Shown piece by piece: positions 1 to 6,387 of a DNA stretch of 10,147 nucleotides. Below the pieces are notes generated by a model that ran no database searches, was not told the DNA's origin, and saw only the letters and a program-made list of their open reading frames with translations. A program made the position numbers and the translations under genes. Numbering within the stretch: the first letter of the stretch is position 1; each line of letters starts with the position of its first letter. The DNA comes from an uncultured Eubacteriales bacterium (GTDB lineage: Bacteria > Bacillota > Clostridia > Oscillospirales > CAG-382): assembly GCA_934444645.1 (NCBI GenBank), contig CAKSCV010000041.1, positions 1-10,147 on the forward strand. The letters are read 5' to 3'.

Positions 1-329
1 TCCTTTAAGTTGGGATATATGGGGCTTCGCCCCGCGTGCTTTTTGGTTACTTTTTGCACGATGCAAAAAGTGACAACCCGTTCCACTTTGCAGGGAGCAT
101 CGAGGTTCTGCAAACCTCGAATCAGCGCACAAAGATAACAATTTCGTGCAATCCAATTAAATCCTTTTGCCGCTCCGCGGCTTCTTCCGGCGGCTATGCC
201 GCCTTTTTTTGTTGCCTGCGGCAACCAGTCGCCGCCTTGGCGGCTATTTTTTCCGCCTTACGGCGGTATCCCTGCCGGGACAGCACACTTCGTGTGCTTT
301 CCTATACTTTTTGCACGCCGCAAAAAAGC
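1..329. repeat. Non-coding array of short GC-rich hairpins
   Basis: No credible gene lies here; instead there are about ten short inverted repeats almost end to end. Clear stems (5' arm / 3' arm) are 21-25/29-33 (GGGGC, loop TTC), 46-58/62-74 (13 bp with one G-T pair), 101-107/113-119 (CGAGGTT), 169-173/177-181 (GCCGC), 189-194/198-203 (GGCGGC), 211-216/220-225 (GTTGCC), 231-235/240-244 (GCCGC), 253-257/262-266 (CCGCC) and 282-288/292-298 (AGCACAC, loop TTC). A 13-bp sequence, TACTTTTTGCACG, occurs at 48-60 and again at 305-317. GCGCACAAAGA occurs at 125-135 and 366-376. Two diverged copies of one repeat unit therefore seem to bracket the GC-rich hairpins, and the second copy contains the terminator of the neighbouring gene. 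It resembles REP-type intergenic repeats; the family is not identified. Confidence 0.6.
189..210 (+). terminator. Terminator-like hairpin with T-run, plus strand
   Basis: A perfect 6-bp stem, GGCGGC/GCCGCC (189-194 and 198-203, loop TAT), is followed at once by seven T residues (204-210). This is the form of an intrinsic terminator for rightward transcription. It could end a gene lying off the left edge, but it sits inside the hairpin array and may be only one of its members. Confidence 0.4.
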
Positions 330-367
330 AAAAAAAGCACGTTCCCGTCGGGCGGCGGAGAACGTGC
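330..367 (-). terminator. Intrinsic terminator of the SLH/DHHW gene
   Basis: On the minus strand an 8-bp stem, GCACGTTC/GAACGTGC (arms 360-367 and 337-344 in plus coordinates), encloses a 15-nt GC-rich loop and is followed by seven T residues (complement of 330-336). It starts about 40 nt after the stop codon of the minus-strand gene at 407 and points the right way, so it most likely ends that transcript. It lies within the second copy of the repeat unit described for 1-329. Confidence 0.8.
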
Positions 368-406
368 GCACAAAGAAAGAGGAACTGGCGATTGAAAGCA
401 ATACGC

Positions 407-2299
407 TTATTTTAACAGCGTGCTGTTGTTGACAACCTTGTCGCTCATGAGAAACAGCACTTCAGCGTCGGTGAAATCCACGTATTTTTTGAGCAGGTCG
501 CTTGCCATGTAGCGCAGATCTACAAGCGTGATTTCGCTGTAAGCACCAATGAGAAGCGGCGCAATGCTGCTGCCGTAGGAATCGCGGAAAATGACTAACT
601 TGCGCTCCTTTTCGGCATTCGGGTTCTTGATGACGGTGAGCGGCGTTGCACCCGAAAGAAAGACATCATATGGGTCTTTGGACGTGAGCTTTTCCGTTTC
701 GTAAACACCGGTGAACTTGGCGTTTTGGAAGTTGGAAACGGTGGCCTTTTCGGTGGCATCGCTCGTCAAATAGGTGAGCGTTTCGGCCGGAATATCGGAA
801 GAAAGCGATTTGTATGCACCGGTGAAGTTTTCGACACTGTGCGCCGTAAAGGCTTTTTCATCCACCGTAAAGCCCATCAGCTCGCCAAGCTTGTTTACAA
901 CCGGGAACAGCTTCTCCTGCCGCCAATGGCGGTCGGTGTTGTAGTAATCGTCAAGCGTCAGAACCGACGCGATATCCGTCGTCTTCCATTCGTACAGAAT
1001 GTCGTTCAAGTCGCCGACAATCTCATCGTGGTTTAAGTAGTTTAACACTTTATCGCGCACATAATAGCTCTTTTCCGGGATGGTGACAAAGTATTTGGTG
1101 TTCTCCGGAAAATATTTTTCGGCAAGCGTGTTTAGCTTTTCGCCGTACTTAAAGACCGAGTTGAAGTTGACGTATTCATCGGCTTCAACATACTTGTCGT
1201 CCACCCTCATCATGCCCTTTTCGTCGGCGCGTACATAGCTTTCATCCAAAGCGCGGAAATTGCCTGCAAGCGCGTCGGGAGCGACGTTGTCCATGACAAG
1301 AAGGATCGTGTTTCCGATGCTTTCCACATGAATATTGGCAGGCGAAACGTCGACACAGATCCATTTGCGCGGATTGACCTTCTCGCGGATGGCCTTCTTG
1401 GCTGCTTCGATGTCCGTACCGTCCTTGACACGTACAAGTGCAACGGAATGCGCCTGAGAGCTCATCATCGGCTCGCAGACAATGCCTTCTTCAAGCGGAA
1501 GCGTTTCGGCATCCGCACCGATAAAATAGCTCTGCTGTTCCGGCTCGATGTTCATGACGGTAAGGCCGTCTGTGGACACGCCGTCCACACCGGCATACAC
1601 TTTACCCATAATGTCGATGAGCGGACTGTCAGCCGTCACGGTTTTGCCCTCTTCAATTTCGGCAAGAGCGAGCGTAAGAGCCGAGAAGGCTTCGTCTGCC
1701 TGCAATTTTTCAAGCAGTGTCTGCTTGCCGTCGGCAGTCTTGGCGTTTAAGGCCGCACGTGAGGCAAGCACAGCGTCGCCGCGTAAAAAGTTTTCGCGGT
1801 CAAACGAATCGGCAAAAAGCCCGGCTTTTTCGGCAAGCGTTTCCCAGTTGTCCCAAACCGTGCCTTCTTCGGTATCGGTATAGCCGAGCGCGCGCAAGAG
1901 GAAGGTCATATACATTTGGGCACCGGCGCGGGTCTCCGGGTCGAACAGCGTATCGCTTATACCGTTTGTCAAGCCGTGTTCATAGGCGTAGCCGAGATAT
2001 TTGTCGGCTGTTTCCCACGCCGGCGTATCGGTGAAGGGCGTTTTGTATTCCTCAGAGCCGTATAAGGCGTCAATCTCGTTTCCGGACAGACGGATGAGCA
2101 TAATGAGTGCCTCCATACGGGTGAGCGGCTTATCCAGCTCGTAGCCGTTTTCGGTGCCTTTGAAAAGACCGAGGGTGTTTAAAACCTCCGCATTGGCCTT
2201 GGCGGTTTCGGGCGCATAGGCAAGTGCGGTCAGAGCCGAGCCTGCGGCTAAGGCGGCACTGAGAGCAAGTGCGGTGAGAGAACGTGCAGCTTTGTTCAT
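407..2299 (-). CDS. Secreted SLH-domain protein with DUF4358-like and DHHW (AlgX-like) segments
   Basis: A 630-residue exported protein. Residues 1-29 form a signal peptide: positive start, alanine/leucine core, probable cleavage after ALA-YA. Residues about 31-75, 88-142 and 151-185 look like SLH repeats (for example the LTRMEAL block), which in the family bind secondary wall polymers. Residues about 225-338 resemble DUF4358. From about 354 the protein matches the DHHW family: N-T-D-R-H-W at 454-459 and a late F-R-D-S-Y-G-S block at 571-577. By analogy with AlgX/AlgJ, D456, H458 and S574 could form a catalytic triad for O-acetylation or deacetylation of a surface polymer; this is inference. 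DHHW proteins often sit beside an MBOAT acyltransferase, but none is in the window. The start is supported by AAAGGAGA (complement of 2305-2312), 5 nt upstream. It appears to be a single-gene unit: a terminator follows, and the tRNA upstream is divergent. I see no convincing promoter in 2300-2515. Export and SLH are fairly sure; the enzymatic role is not. Confidence 0.85.
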   Translation of the reverse strand: MNKAARSLTALALSAALAAGSALTALAYAPETAKANAEVLNTLGLFKGTENGYELDKPLTRMEALIMLIRLSGNEIDALYGSEEYKTPFTDTPAWETADKYLGYAYEHGLTNGISDTLFDPETRAGAQMYMTFLLRALGYTDTEEGTVWDNWETLAEKAGLFADSFDRENFLRGDAVLASRAALNAKTADGKQTLLEKLQADEAFSALTLALAEIEEGKTVTADSPLIDIMGKVYAGVDGVSTDGLTVMNIEPEQQSYFIGADAETLPLEEGIVCEPMMSSQAHSVALVRVKDGTDIEAAKKAIREKVNPRKWICVDVSPANIHVESIGNTILLVMDNVAPDALAGNFRALDESYVRADEKGMMRVDDKYVEADEYVNFNSVFKYGEKLNTLAEKYFPENTKYFVTIPEKSYYVRDKVLNYLNHDEIVGDLNDILYEWKTTDIASVLTLDDYYNTDRHWRQEKLFPVVNKLGELMGFTVDEKAFTAHSVENFTGAYKSLSSDIPAETLTYLTSDATEKATVSNFQNAKFTGVYETEKLTSKDPYDVFLSGATPLTVIKNPNAEKERKLVIFRDSYGSSIAPLLIGAYSEITLVDLRYMASDLLKKYVDFTDAEVLFLMSDKVVNNSTLLK

Positions 2300-2515
2300 G
2301 AGAGTCTCCTTTGTGTTCTTGGTTTTCGGTCACATAACGGCGGAAAAACAGTGTGCCGTATGCGATGACATCTATAAGACGCGCCGATTCGCCAATTGTT
2401 CCGCAAATTTTGTATCGTTTTGATTAACAAACACTGTAGGAATTATGAAAAAGAGAGGTTTGCGGATTTGTCGGAAAATAATCCGAAAAAACTTTCAAAA
2501 AACGCGCCAAAAAGC

Positions 2516-2544
2516 TTGACAAAACGAGAAATATGTGCTATTAT
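2516..2544 (+). promoter_or_regulatory. Sigma-A promoter of the tRNA-Arg gene
   Basis: A perfect -35 box TTGACA (2516-2521), a 17-nt spacer and a -10 box TATTAT (2539-2544), preceded by TGC, which fits the extended -10 form. Transcription would start near 2551, about 54 nt before the tRNA. The strength suits a stable-RNA gene. Confidence 0.85.
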
Positions 2545-2550
2545 ATTAAA

Positions 2551-2602
2551 GCTGTTTGAGAAAGAGCTTTCGAAAACAGCGGCTGTTTGTTTGACAAACG
2601 CC
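2551..2602 (+). other. Structured 5' leader of the tRNA-Arg transcript
   Basis: The roughly 54-nt leader holds two inverted repeats. The first pairs GCTGTTT (2551-2557) with AAACAGC (2574-2580), and inside it GAAAG pairs with CTTTC. The second pairs GGC plus GTTTG (2581-2589, one T bulged) with CAAAC plus GCC (2595-2602), ending 2 nt before the mature tRNA. These probably shape the RNase P substrate; no regulatory role can be shown. Confidence 0.4.
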
Positions 2603-2604
2603 AT

Positions 2605-2681
2605 GCGCTGCTAGCTCAGCTGGATAGAGTGTTTGGCTACGAACCAAAAGGTCAGGGGTTCGAGTCCCTTGCAGCGCGCCA
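2605..2681 (+). tRNA. tRNA-Arg (anticodon ACG)
   Basis: A full 77-nt cloverleaf with encoded CCA. The acceptor stem pairs GCGCTGC (2605-2611) with GCAGCGC (2671-2677), discriminator G at 2678 and CCA at 2679-2681. The D stem is 2614-2617/2627-2630. The anticodon stem TTTGG (2632-2636)/CCAAA (2644-2648) carries the loop CTACGAA, giving anticodon ACG at 2639-2641. The T arm is 2654-2670 with loop TTCGAGT. ACG decodes CGN arginine codons and in bacteria is normally edited to ICG by TadA. The gene stands alone, with its own promoter and terminator. Confidence 0.97.
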
Positions 2682-2689
2682 CGAAAAAA

Positions 2690-2717
2690 GCACTTGCATA
2701 ATGCAAGTGCTTTTTTT
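2690..2717 (+). terminator. Intrinsic terminator of tRNA-Arg
   Basis: An 8-bp stem, GCACTTGC (2690-2697)/GCAAGTGC (2703-2710), with an AT loop that can pair further, is followed by seven T residues (2711-2717). It begins 9 nt after the encoded CCA. An A-run at 2684-2689 would give the opposite strand a T-run as well, so it may work both ways. Confidence 0.9.
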
Positions 2718-2742
2718 AACGAAGTTTGCCGCTGCGCGTCAA

Positions 2743-2895
2743 GTGAAATCTGCGGTGAAATGCACCTGCGGTGCGTGAAATATCCGCTTTGCGGATGTTA
2801 AAAGGCAAATTTCATTTCACAGAGAGCGCAGCTCTCTATTTCACAATTTGCGACAAGCAAATTCTTTCACATTGAGCAAAAGCGAAATCTTTCAC
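2743..2895. repeat. Intergenic hairpin array with GTGAAAT / ATTTCAC linkers
   Basis: Small perfect hairpins are separated by a fixed 7-nt word. The left half carries GTGAAAT at 2743, 2755 and 2775. The right half carries the complementary ATTTCAC at 2814 and 2838, and CTTTCAC at 2864 and 2889. Between them are the stems GCACC/GGTGC (2762-2774), ATCCGC/GCGGAT (2782-2796), AGAGAGC/GCTCTCT (2821-2837) and AATTTGC/GCAAATT (2845-2863). Because the linkers reverse orientation near 2797-2813, the whole element can fold as one large nested structure with side hairpins. No gene is present. It lies between the tRNA unit and the convergent NAD operon and looks like a REP- or MITE-like element; its family is not assigned. 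Confidence 0.65.
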
Positions 2896-2962
2896 TATAA
2901 ATCCTTCATGAGTATAATTGATAAGATGATTTTCTGTATCTATATGAACGCGAAAGCCACAT

Positions 2963-3000
2963 AAGAACCGTGATTGTTGAAGTCACGGTTCTTGTTTTTT
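2963..3000 (+). terminator. Second plus-strand intrinsic terminator
   Basis: An 11-bp perfect stem, AAGAACCGTGA (2963-2973)/TCACGGTTCTT (2983-2993), with a 9-nt loop, is followed by G and six T residues. The minus strand has no T-run, so it acts rightward only. No protein gene precedes it on the plus strand; it may back up the tRNA terminator, or end a short RNA starting near 2925. Positions 3001-3069 between it and the operon terminator hold nothing I can identify. Confidence 0.75.
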
Positions 3001-3069
3001 ATGCTCCGGTGTAACAGATATCGGAAGTGCTGACCGCAACCTTGTGTACCCTGATTTCCCTTTTTCATT

Positions 3070-3110
3070 AAAAAAGGCCGCTGTAAAGAGCAAAACTCCT
3101 TACAGCGGCC
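3070..3110 (-). terminator. Intrinsic terminator of the nadABC-mutL-tgt operon
   Basis: A long stem pairs 3076-3090 with 3096-3110, 15 positions with a single A-C mismatch, including GGCCGCTGTAA, around the 5-nt loop CAAAA. On the minus strand it is followed by six T residues (complement of 3070-3075). It begins about 65 nt after the tgt stop codon, in the right direction, and faces the tRNA unit. Confidence 0.9.
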
Positions 3111-3130
3111 AAAGCTTTTATTCCCTGATT

Positions 3131-3190
3131 TTCAACTTTCAACTTTCAATTTTCAACTCTTCAGTTTTCCACTCTTCAGTCTTCCACTCT
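3131..3190 (-). repeat. 15-bp tandem repeats spanning the tgt stop codon
   Basis: Read on the minus strand there are three adjacent 15-bp units: AGAGTGGAAGACTGA (3176-3190), AGAGTGGAAAACTGA (3161-3175) and AGAGTTGAAAATTGA (3146-3160). They are followed by a decayed stretch of AAGTTGA heptamers (3131-3145). The first unit encodes the last four residues of Tgt and its TGA stop. Every unit is five codons long and ends in an in-frame TGA, so copy-number changes would not alter the protein. Confidence 0.75.
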
Positions 3191-4312
3191 TGAACCAAGC
3201 AATTCCACATTTTCGCGGAAAAATTCTTCATACCGTCCCTCATCGAGAGCCGCACGAATGCGTTCCATGAGCGTGTTGTAGAAATACAGATTGTGCAGCA
3301 CGCAAAGCCGCATGCCGAGTAATTCGCGCGCCTTGAACAGGTGCCGGATGTACGCGCGCGAATAGCTGCGGCAGGCCGGGCAGCCGCAGCCCTCTTCGAT
3401 TGGCCGCGGATCGCGCTCGTATTTGTTGTTGTTGAGGTTGATAAGGCCTTTGGACGTGAATAAGTTCCCGTGACGCGCGTTGCGGCTGGGCATGACGCAG
3501 TCGAAGAAATCCACGCCGCGGCGCACGGCTTCGAGAATGTTCACCGGCGTGCCGACGCCCATAAGGTACCGCGGCTTGTCCTTGGGCATGAACGGCTCGA
3601 CCTGCTCGATGATGGAATACATCACCTCAGCCGGCTCGCCCACGGCAAGACCGCCGATAGCGTAGCCGTCAAGGTCAAGCTCGGCGATCTCCTTCATGTG
3701 GTCGGTGCGCAGATCCGGGAACGTGCAGCCTTGGTTGATGCCGAACAACATCTGCTTGGGGTTGACCGCATCGGGCAGTGCGTTGTTTTTGGCCATTTCC
3801 TCTTTGCAGATGTGCAGCCAGCGCGTTGTGCGTGCGCAGGCCGCCTTGGAATAGCTGTGTTCGGCCGGATTTGCCACACATTCATCAAACGCCATGGCAA
3901 TGGTCGAGCCGAGGTTTGACTGGATTTTCATGCTTTCCTTCGGTCCCATGAAAATGCGCTTGCCGTCCATATGCGACGCAAAAAGCACGCCCTCTTCGCT
4001 GATTTTGCGAAGCACTGCAAGCGAAAAAACCTGGAAGCCGCCGCTGTCGGTGAGCACCGGTCCCTGCCAGTTGAAAAACTTATGCAAGCCGCCAAGCTCC
4101 TTGATGACATCATCGCCCGGACGGACGTGCAGATGGTAGGTGTTGGATAATTCGACCTGGCATTTGATCTGCTTGAGGTCGTCTGTGCTGACCGCACCTT
4201 TGATGGCGGCAGATGTGCCGACATTCATAAACACCGGCGTTTCAATCACGCCATGCGGTGTGATAAAGCGGCCGCGGCGGGCGGCATTTTCCTGTTTTAA
4301 CAAAATAAACAT
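3176..4312 (-). CDS. tgt: Queuine/preQ1 tRNA-guanine transglycosylase
   Basis: Swaps guanine 34 of GUN-anticodon tRNAs (Asp, Asn, His, Tyr) for the queuosine precursor preQ1 (bacterial Tgt). The 378 residues match the usual length and all expected motifs are visible. T-D-S-G-G-F-Q-V-F-S-L at 88-98 contains D89, F-D-E-C at 142-145 contains D143, G-G-L-A-V-G-E at 220-226 lines the base pocket, and F-D-C-V-M-P at 270-275 supplies the nucleophile D271. Zinc ligands are C309, C311, C314 and H340. The start follows GGAAGGA 10 nt upstream, inside the end of mutL, and only 5 nt separate the two genes, so they are probably translationally coupled. In many bacteria tgt sits by queA; here no queuosine biosynthesis gene is adjacent. 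The C-terminus overlaps a 15-bp repeat. Confidence 0.97.
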   Translation of the reverse strand: MFILLKQENAARRGRFITPHGVIETPVFMNVGTSAAIKGAVSTDDLKQIKCQVELSNTYHLHVRPGDDVIKELGGLHKFFNWQGPVLTDSGGFQVFSLAVLRKISEEGVLFASHMDGKRIFMGPKESMKIQSNLGSTIAMAFDECVANPAEHSYSKAACARTTRWLHICKEEMAKNNALPDAVNPKQMLFGINQGCTFPDLRTDHMKEIAELDLDGYAIGGLAVGEPAEVMYSIIEQVEPFMPKDKPRYLMGVGTPVNILEAVRRGVDFFDCVMPSRNARHGNLFTSKGLINLNNNKYERDPRPIEEGCGCPACRSYSRAYIRHLFKARELLGMRLCVLHNLYFYNTLMERIRAALDEGRYEEFFRENVELLGSRVED

Positions 4313-4317
4313 TCGAT

Positions 4318-6351
4318 TTATGTCCTTCCAAACATTTTTTCAAGGCGTTCTTTGGTATATTCGACAAGCACCGGCCTTCCGTGCGGGCAATACAAGACCG
4401 CGTCGTTGGCAAAGATTTCATGCACAATGCGGCGGTTGTCGATGTCGGTGAATTTGTTGCCGGCTTTGATGGCCGCCTTGCAGGCCGCCGTGTATAATGC
4501 GCGGTCGAAGATCTCGCCGGCACTTTTGGTATTGCCCTCGGCAAGCTTTCCGGCAAGAAAGGTGAAAACGTCCCTGCAATCGCCGATGGCGATGCTTGTC
4601 GGTGCAGACCGCACCAAAACGGTGTCCGCGCCGAATTCTTCGAAATCAAAGCCGATGGCGGCAAAATAGCGCCGGCTGTTCTGCACGGCGTCGTATTCCT
4701 TCGGCGTGAGGGTGACCGAGAGCGGCTCAAGGAGAAACTGGGCGTCGCCGGTGTCGGCGGTGTGCTTGATGCGCTCATAGATGATGCGCTCGTGTGCGGC
4801 GTGCTTGTCGATGATATAGAAGCTGCCGGCATATTCCGCAAGCAGATAGGTGTCGAAAATTTCGCCGACATAGACGGCTTCAGCCAATTCGTGCTTTTGC
4901 ACTAAGGTGCTTTGCGCAAAGACCGGCTGCTTTTCCGGAACGGTGCGCACCGGTTCGGTGAAGAGCGGCTTAACCTCGGTGTAAACAAGCCCGTCGGCAA
5001 GACCGTCGGAAGCGGTCGCTGCCGGAGCTTCGGGCGCATCAAAGGGATTTCCGTTTTCCGGCGGTGTCTCCGGCATGGGCGGCACAGGCGGCCTTTCGGG
5101 AATCGGCGGCACGGGTGGAACCGGCGGCACGGGTGGAACCGGCGGCACGGGCGGTGTGTGCGGCGGCTCGTTTCGGAGAAGAGAGCCGCGGTTATCCGGC
5201 AAGTCGGTGATGAAATTCATGACAGGACGCGCCGAAGCCGGTGCGGCTTCGGCGGACGCCGTGCTTTGCGGCGTGGCGGCAGGGCTTGGTGAGCCGGACG
5301 TGCTTCGCGGCTGAGGCACAGCAAGCGGCTCGCCGTCGTTTTCTGCGTCGAATACGCCCGAAATGCCGCGCGAAAGGGCGTTTTTTACGGCAAAATACAG
5401 CGTATCGAACACTTTGCGTTCGTCGGAAAACTTGATTTCGAGCTTTGCCGGATGGATGTTTACGTCCACGAGCCGCAGGTCCAGCTCAACAAACAGCACG
5501 CACGCCGGAAACTTCCCGATCGGACAGAAGCCGCGAAAGCCTTCCTCGAGGGCGGCCATAAGCGTGCGGCTTTTGATATAGCGGCCGTTGACGAAAAAGT
5601 TCTGCATATTGCGGTTGGCACGGCAGATTTCGGGTTTTCCGATATAGCCGTGGACGCGCACGCCGGAGAGCTCATATTCCACCGGCAGCATGGCCGAGGC
5701 AAATTCGCGGCCGAGGGCGGCATAGACGGCACTCTGCATTTTGCCGTCGCCCGGCGTCTGCAGCTTGGTATTGCCGTCGGAAAGGAGCCGCACGGAGATG
5801 TTCGGTCTTGACAGCGCAAACTTTTCGCACACGGCAAGCACTGCGCTGCCCTCGGTGGTGTTCTTTTTCAAGAATTTCCGTCTGGCAGGTGTGTTTTCGA
5901 AGATGTTCTCGGTGATGATGGTCGTTCCGTCCGGACAGCCGGCGTCCTCGGTGGAGATCACCTCGCCGAACCGGCACACGAACAGCGTGCCGATCTCGTC
6001 CTCCGGCCGTTTGGTTAATATCCGTACGGCACTGACGGCGGCAATGGCGGCAAGAGCCTCGCCGCGAAAGCCGAGCGTACCGATGGTCTCCAAATCGCTG
6101 CCGGTTTTGATTTTGCTGGTTGCATGGCGCAAAATGGCTTTCGGCACGTCCTCGCGCGCCATGCCGCAGCCGTTATCGGTGATGCGCACAAACGAGGTGC
6201 CGCCGTCCTTGATTTCGACGGTGACGGCAGTTGCACCGGCGTCGGCACAGTTTTCGAGCATTTCCTTGACGGCGGATGCCGGGCGTTCGACCACTTCACC
6301 GGCGGCGATGAGGTTGGCGGTATGCTTGTCGAGTATATTGATGACTCCCAT
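4318..6351 (-). CDS. mutL: DNA mismatch repair protein MutL
   Basis: Couples mismatch recognition by MutS to strand incision and excision. The N-terminal GHKL ATPase domain (about 1-330) shows E30 and N34 in motif I (the ENCADAGA variant), D-N-G-C-G-M at 59-64, H-A-T-S-K at 76-80 and G-T-L-G-F-R-G-E-A at 91-99. A low-complexity linker (about 335-480) includes a P-P-V repeat at 396-427. The C-terminal domain carries D-K-H-A-A-H-E-R-I-I-Y-E at 515-526, matching the endonuclease motif DQHA(X)2E(X)4E with K for Q, plus A-C-K-A at 623-626 and C-P-H-G-R-P at 655-660. It is therefore probably a latent nicking endonuclease, as in bacteria lacking MutH. At 677 residues it is somewhat long because of the linker. 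The start is set by GAGGTG 5 nt upstream. It lies 36 nt after nadC; no mutS is in the window. Confidence 0.97.
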   Translation of the reverse strand: MGVINILDKHTANLIAAGEVVERPASAVKEMLENCADAGATAVTVEIKDGGTSFVRITDNGCGMAREDVPKAILRHATSKIKTGSDLETIGTLGFRGEALAAIAAVSAVRILTKRPEDEIGTLFVCRFGEVISTEDAGCPDGTTIITENIFENTPARRKFLKKNTTEGSAVLAVCEKFALSRPNISVRLLSDGNTKLQTPGDGKMQSAVYAALGREFASAMLPVEYELSGVRVHGYIGKPEICRANRNMQNFFVNGRYIKSRTLMAALEEGFRGFCPIGKFPACVLFVELDLRLVDVNIHPAKLEIKFSDERKVFDTLYFAVKNALSRGISGVFDAENDGEPLAVPQPRSTSGSPSPAATPQSTASAEAAPASARPVMNFITDLPDNRGSLLRNEPPHTPPVPPVPPVPPVPPVPPIPERPPVPPMPETPPENGNPFDAPEAPAATASDGLADGLVYTEVKPLFTEPVRTVPEKQPVFAQSTLVQKHELAEAVYVGEIFDTYLLAEYAGSFYIIDKHAAHERIIYERIKHTADTGDAQFLLEPLSVTLTPKEYDAVQNSRRYFAAIGFDFEEFGADTVLVRSAPTSIAIGDCRDVFTFLAGKLAEGNTKSAGEIFDRALYTAACKAAIKAGNKFTDIDNRRIVHEIFANDAVLYCPHGRPVLVEYTKERLEKMFGRT
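5104..5151. repeat. 18-bp tandem repeat inside mutL (Pro-Val linker)
   Basis: Two exact copies of cggcggcacgggtggaac (5104-5121 and 5122-5139) are followed by the first 12 bases of a third (5140-5151). Degenerate relatives lie at about 5070-5103. Read on the minus strand, each unit encodes P-V-P-P-V-P-type residues in the MutL interdomain linker. The length is a multiple of three, so gain or loss of units would keep the frame. Confidence 0.85.
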
Positions 6352-6387
6352 AAGAACACCTCTTTTCCGGGCAGAACTGTGTTTTGG

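Noticed and set aside
36..395. Plus-strand open frames of 78-119 codons in the left intergenic region
   Set aside because: They run through the hairpin array and the minus-strand terminator, have no ribosome binding site and encode low-complexity cysteine/arginine-rich sequence.
2605..2717. tRNA-Arg 3' end as an integration site
   Set aside because: No duplicate of the tRNA 3' end is visible in the window, and the recombinase fragment is more than 7 kb away behind the NAD operon.
2396..2778. Small plus-strand open frames around the tRNA
   Set aside because: They cross the tRNA promoter, the tRNA itself and its terminator, so they cannot be separate genes.
2743..2895. Hairpin array as a CRISPR array
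   Set aside because: The constant word is only 7 nt and changes orientation midway, and the intervening segments are themselves perfect hairpins rather than unique spacers.
5104..5151. Tandem repeat as a possible CRISPR array
   Set aside because: The units are 18 bp with no spacers and lie in frame inside mutL, so this is a protein repeat.
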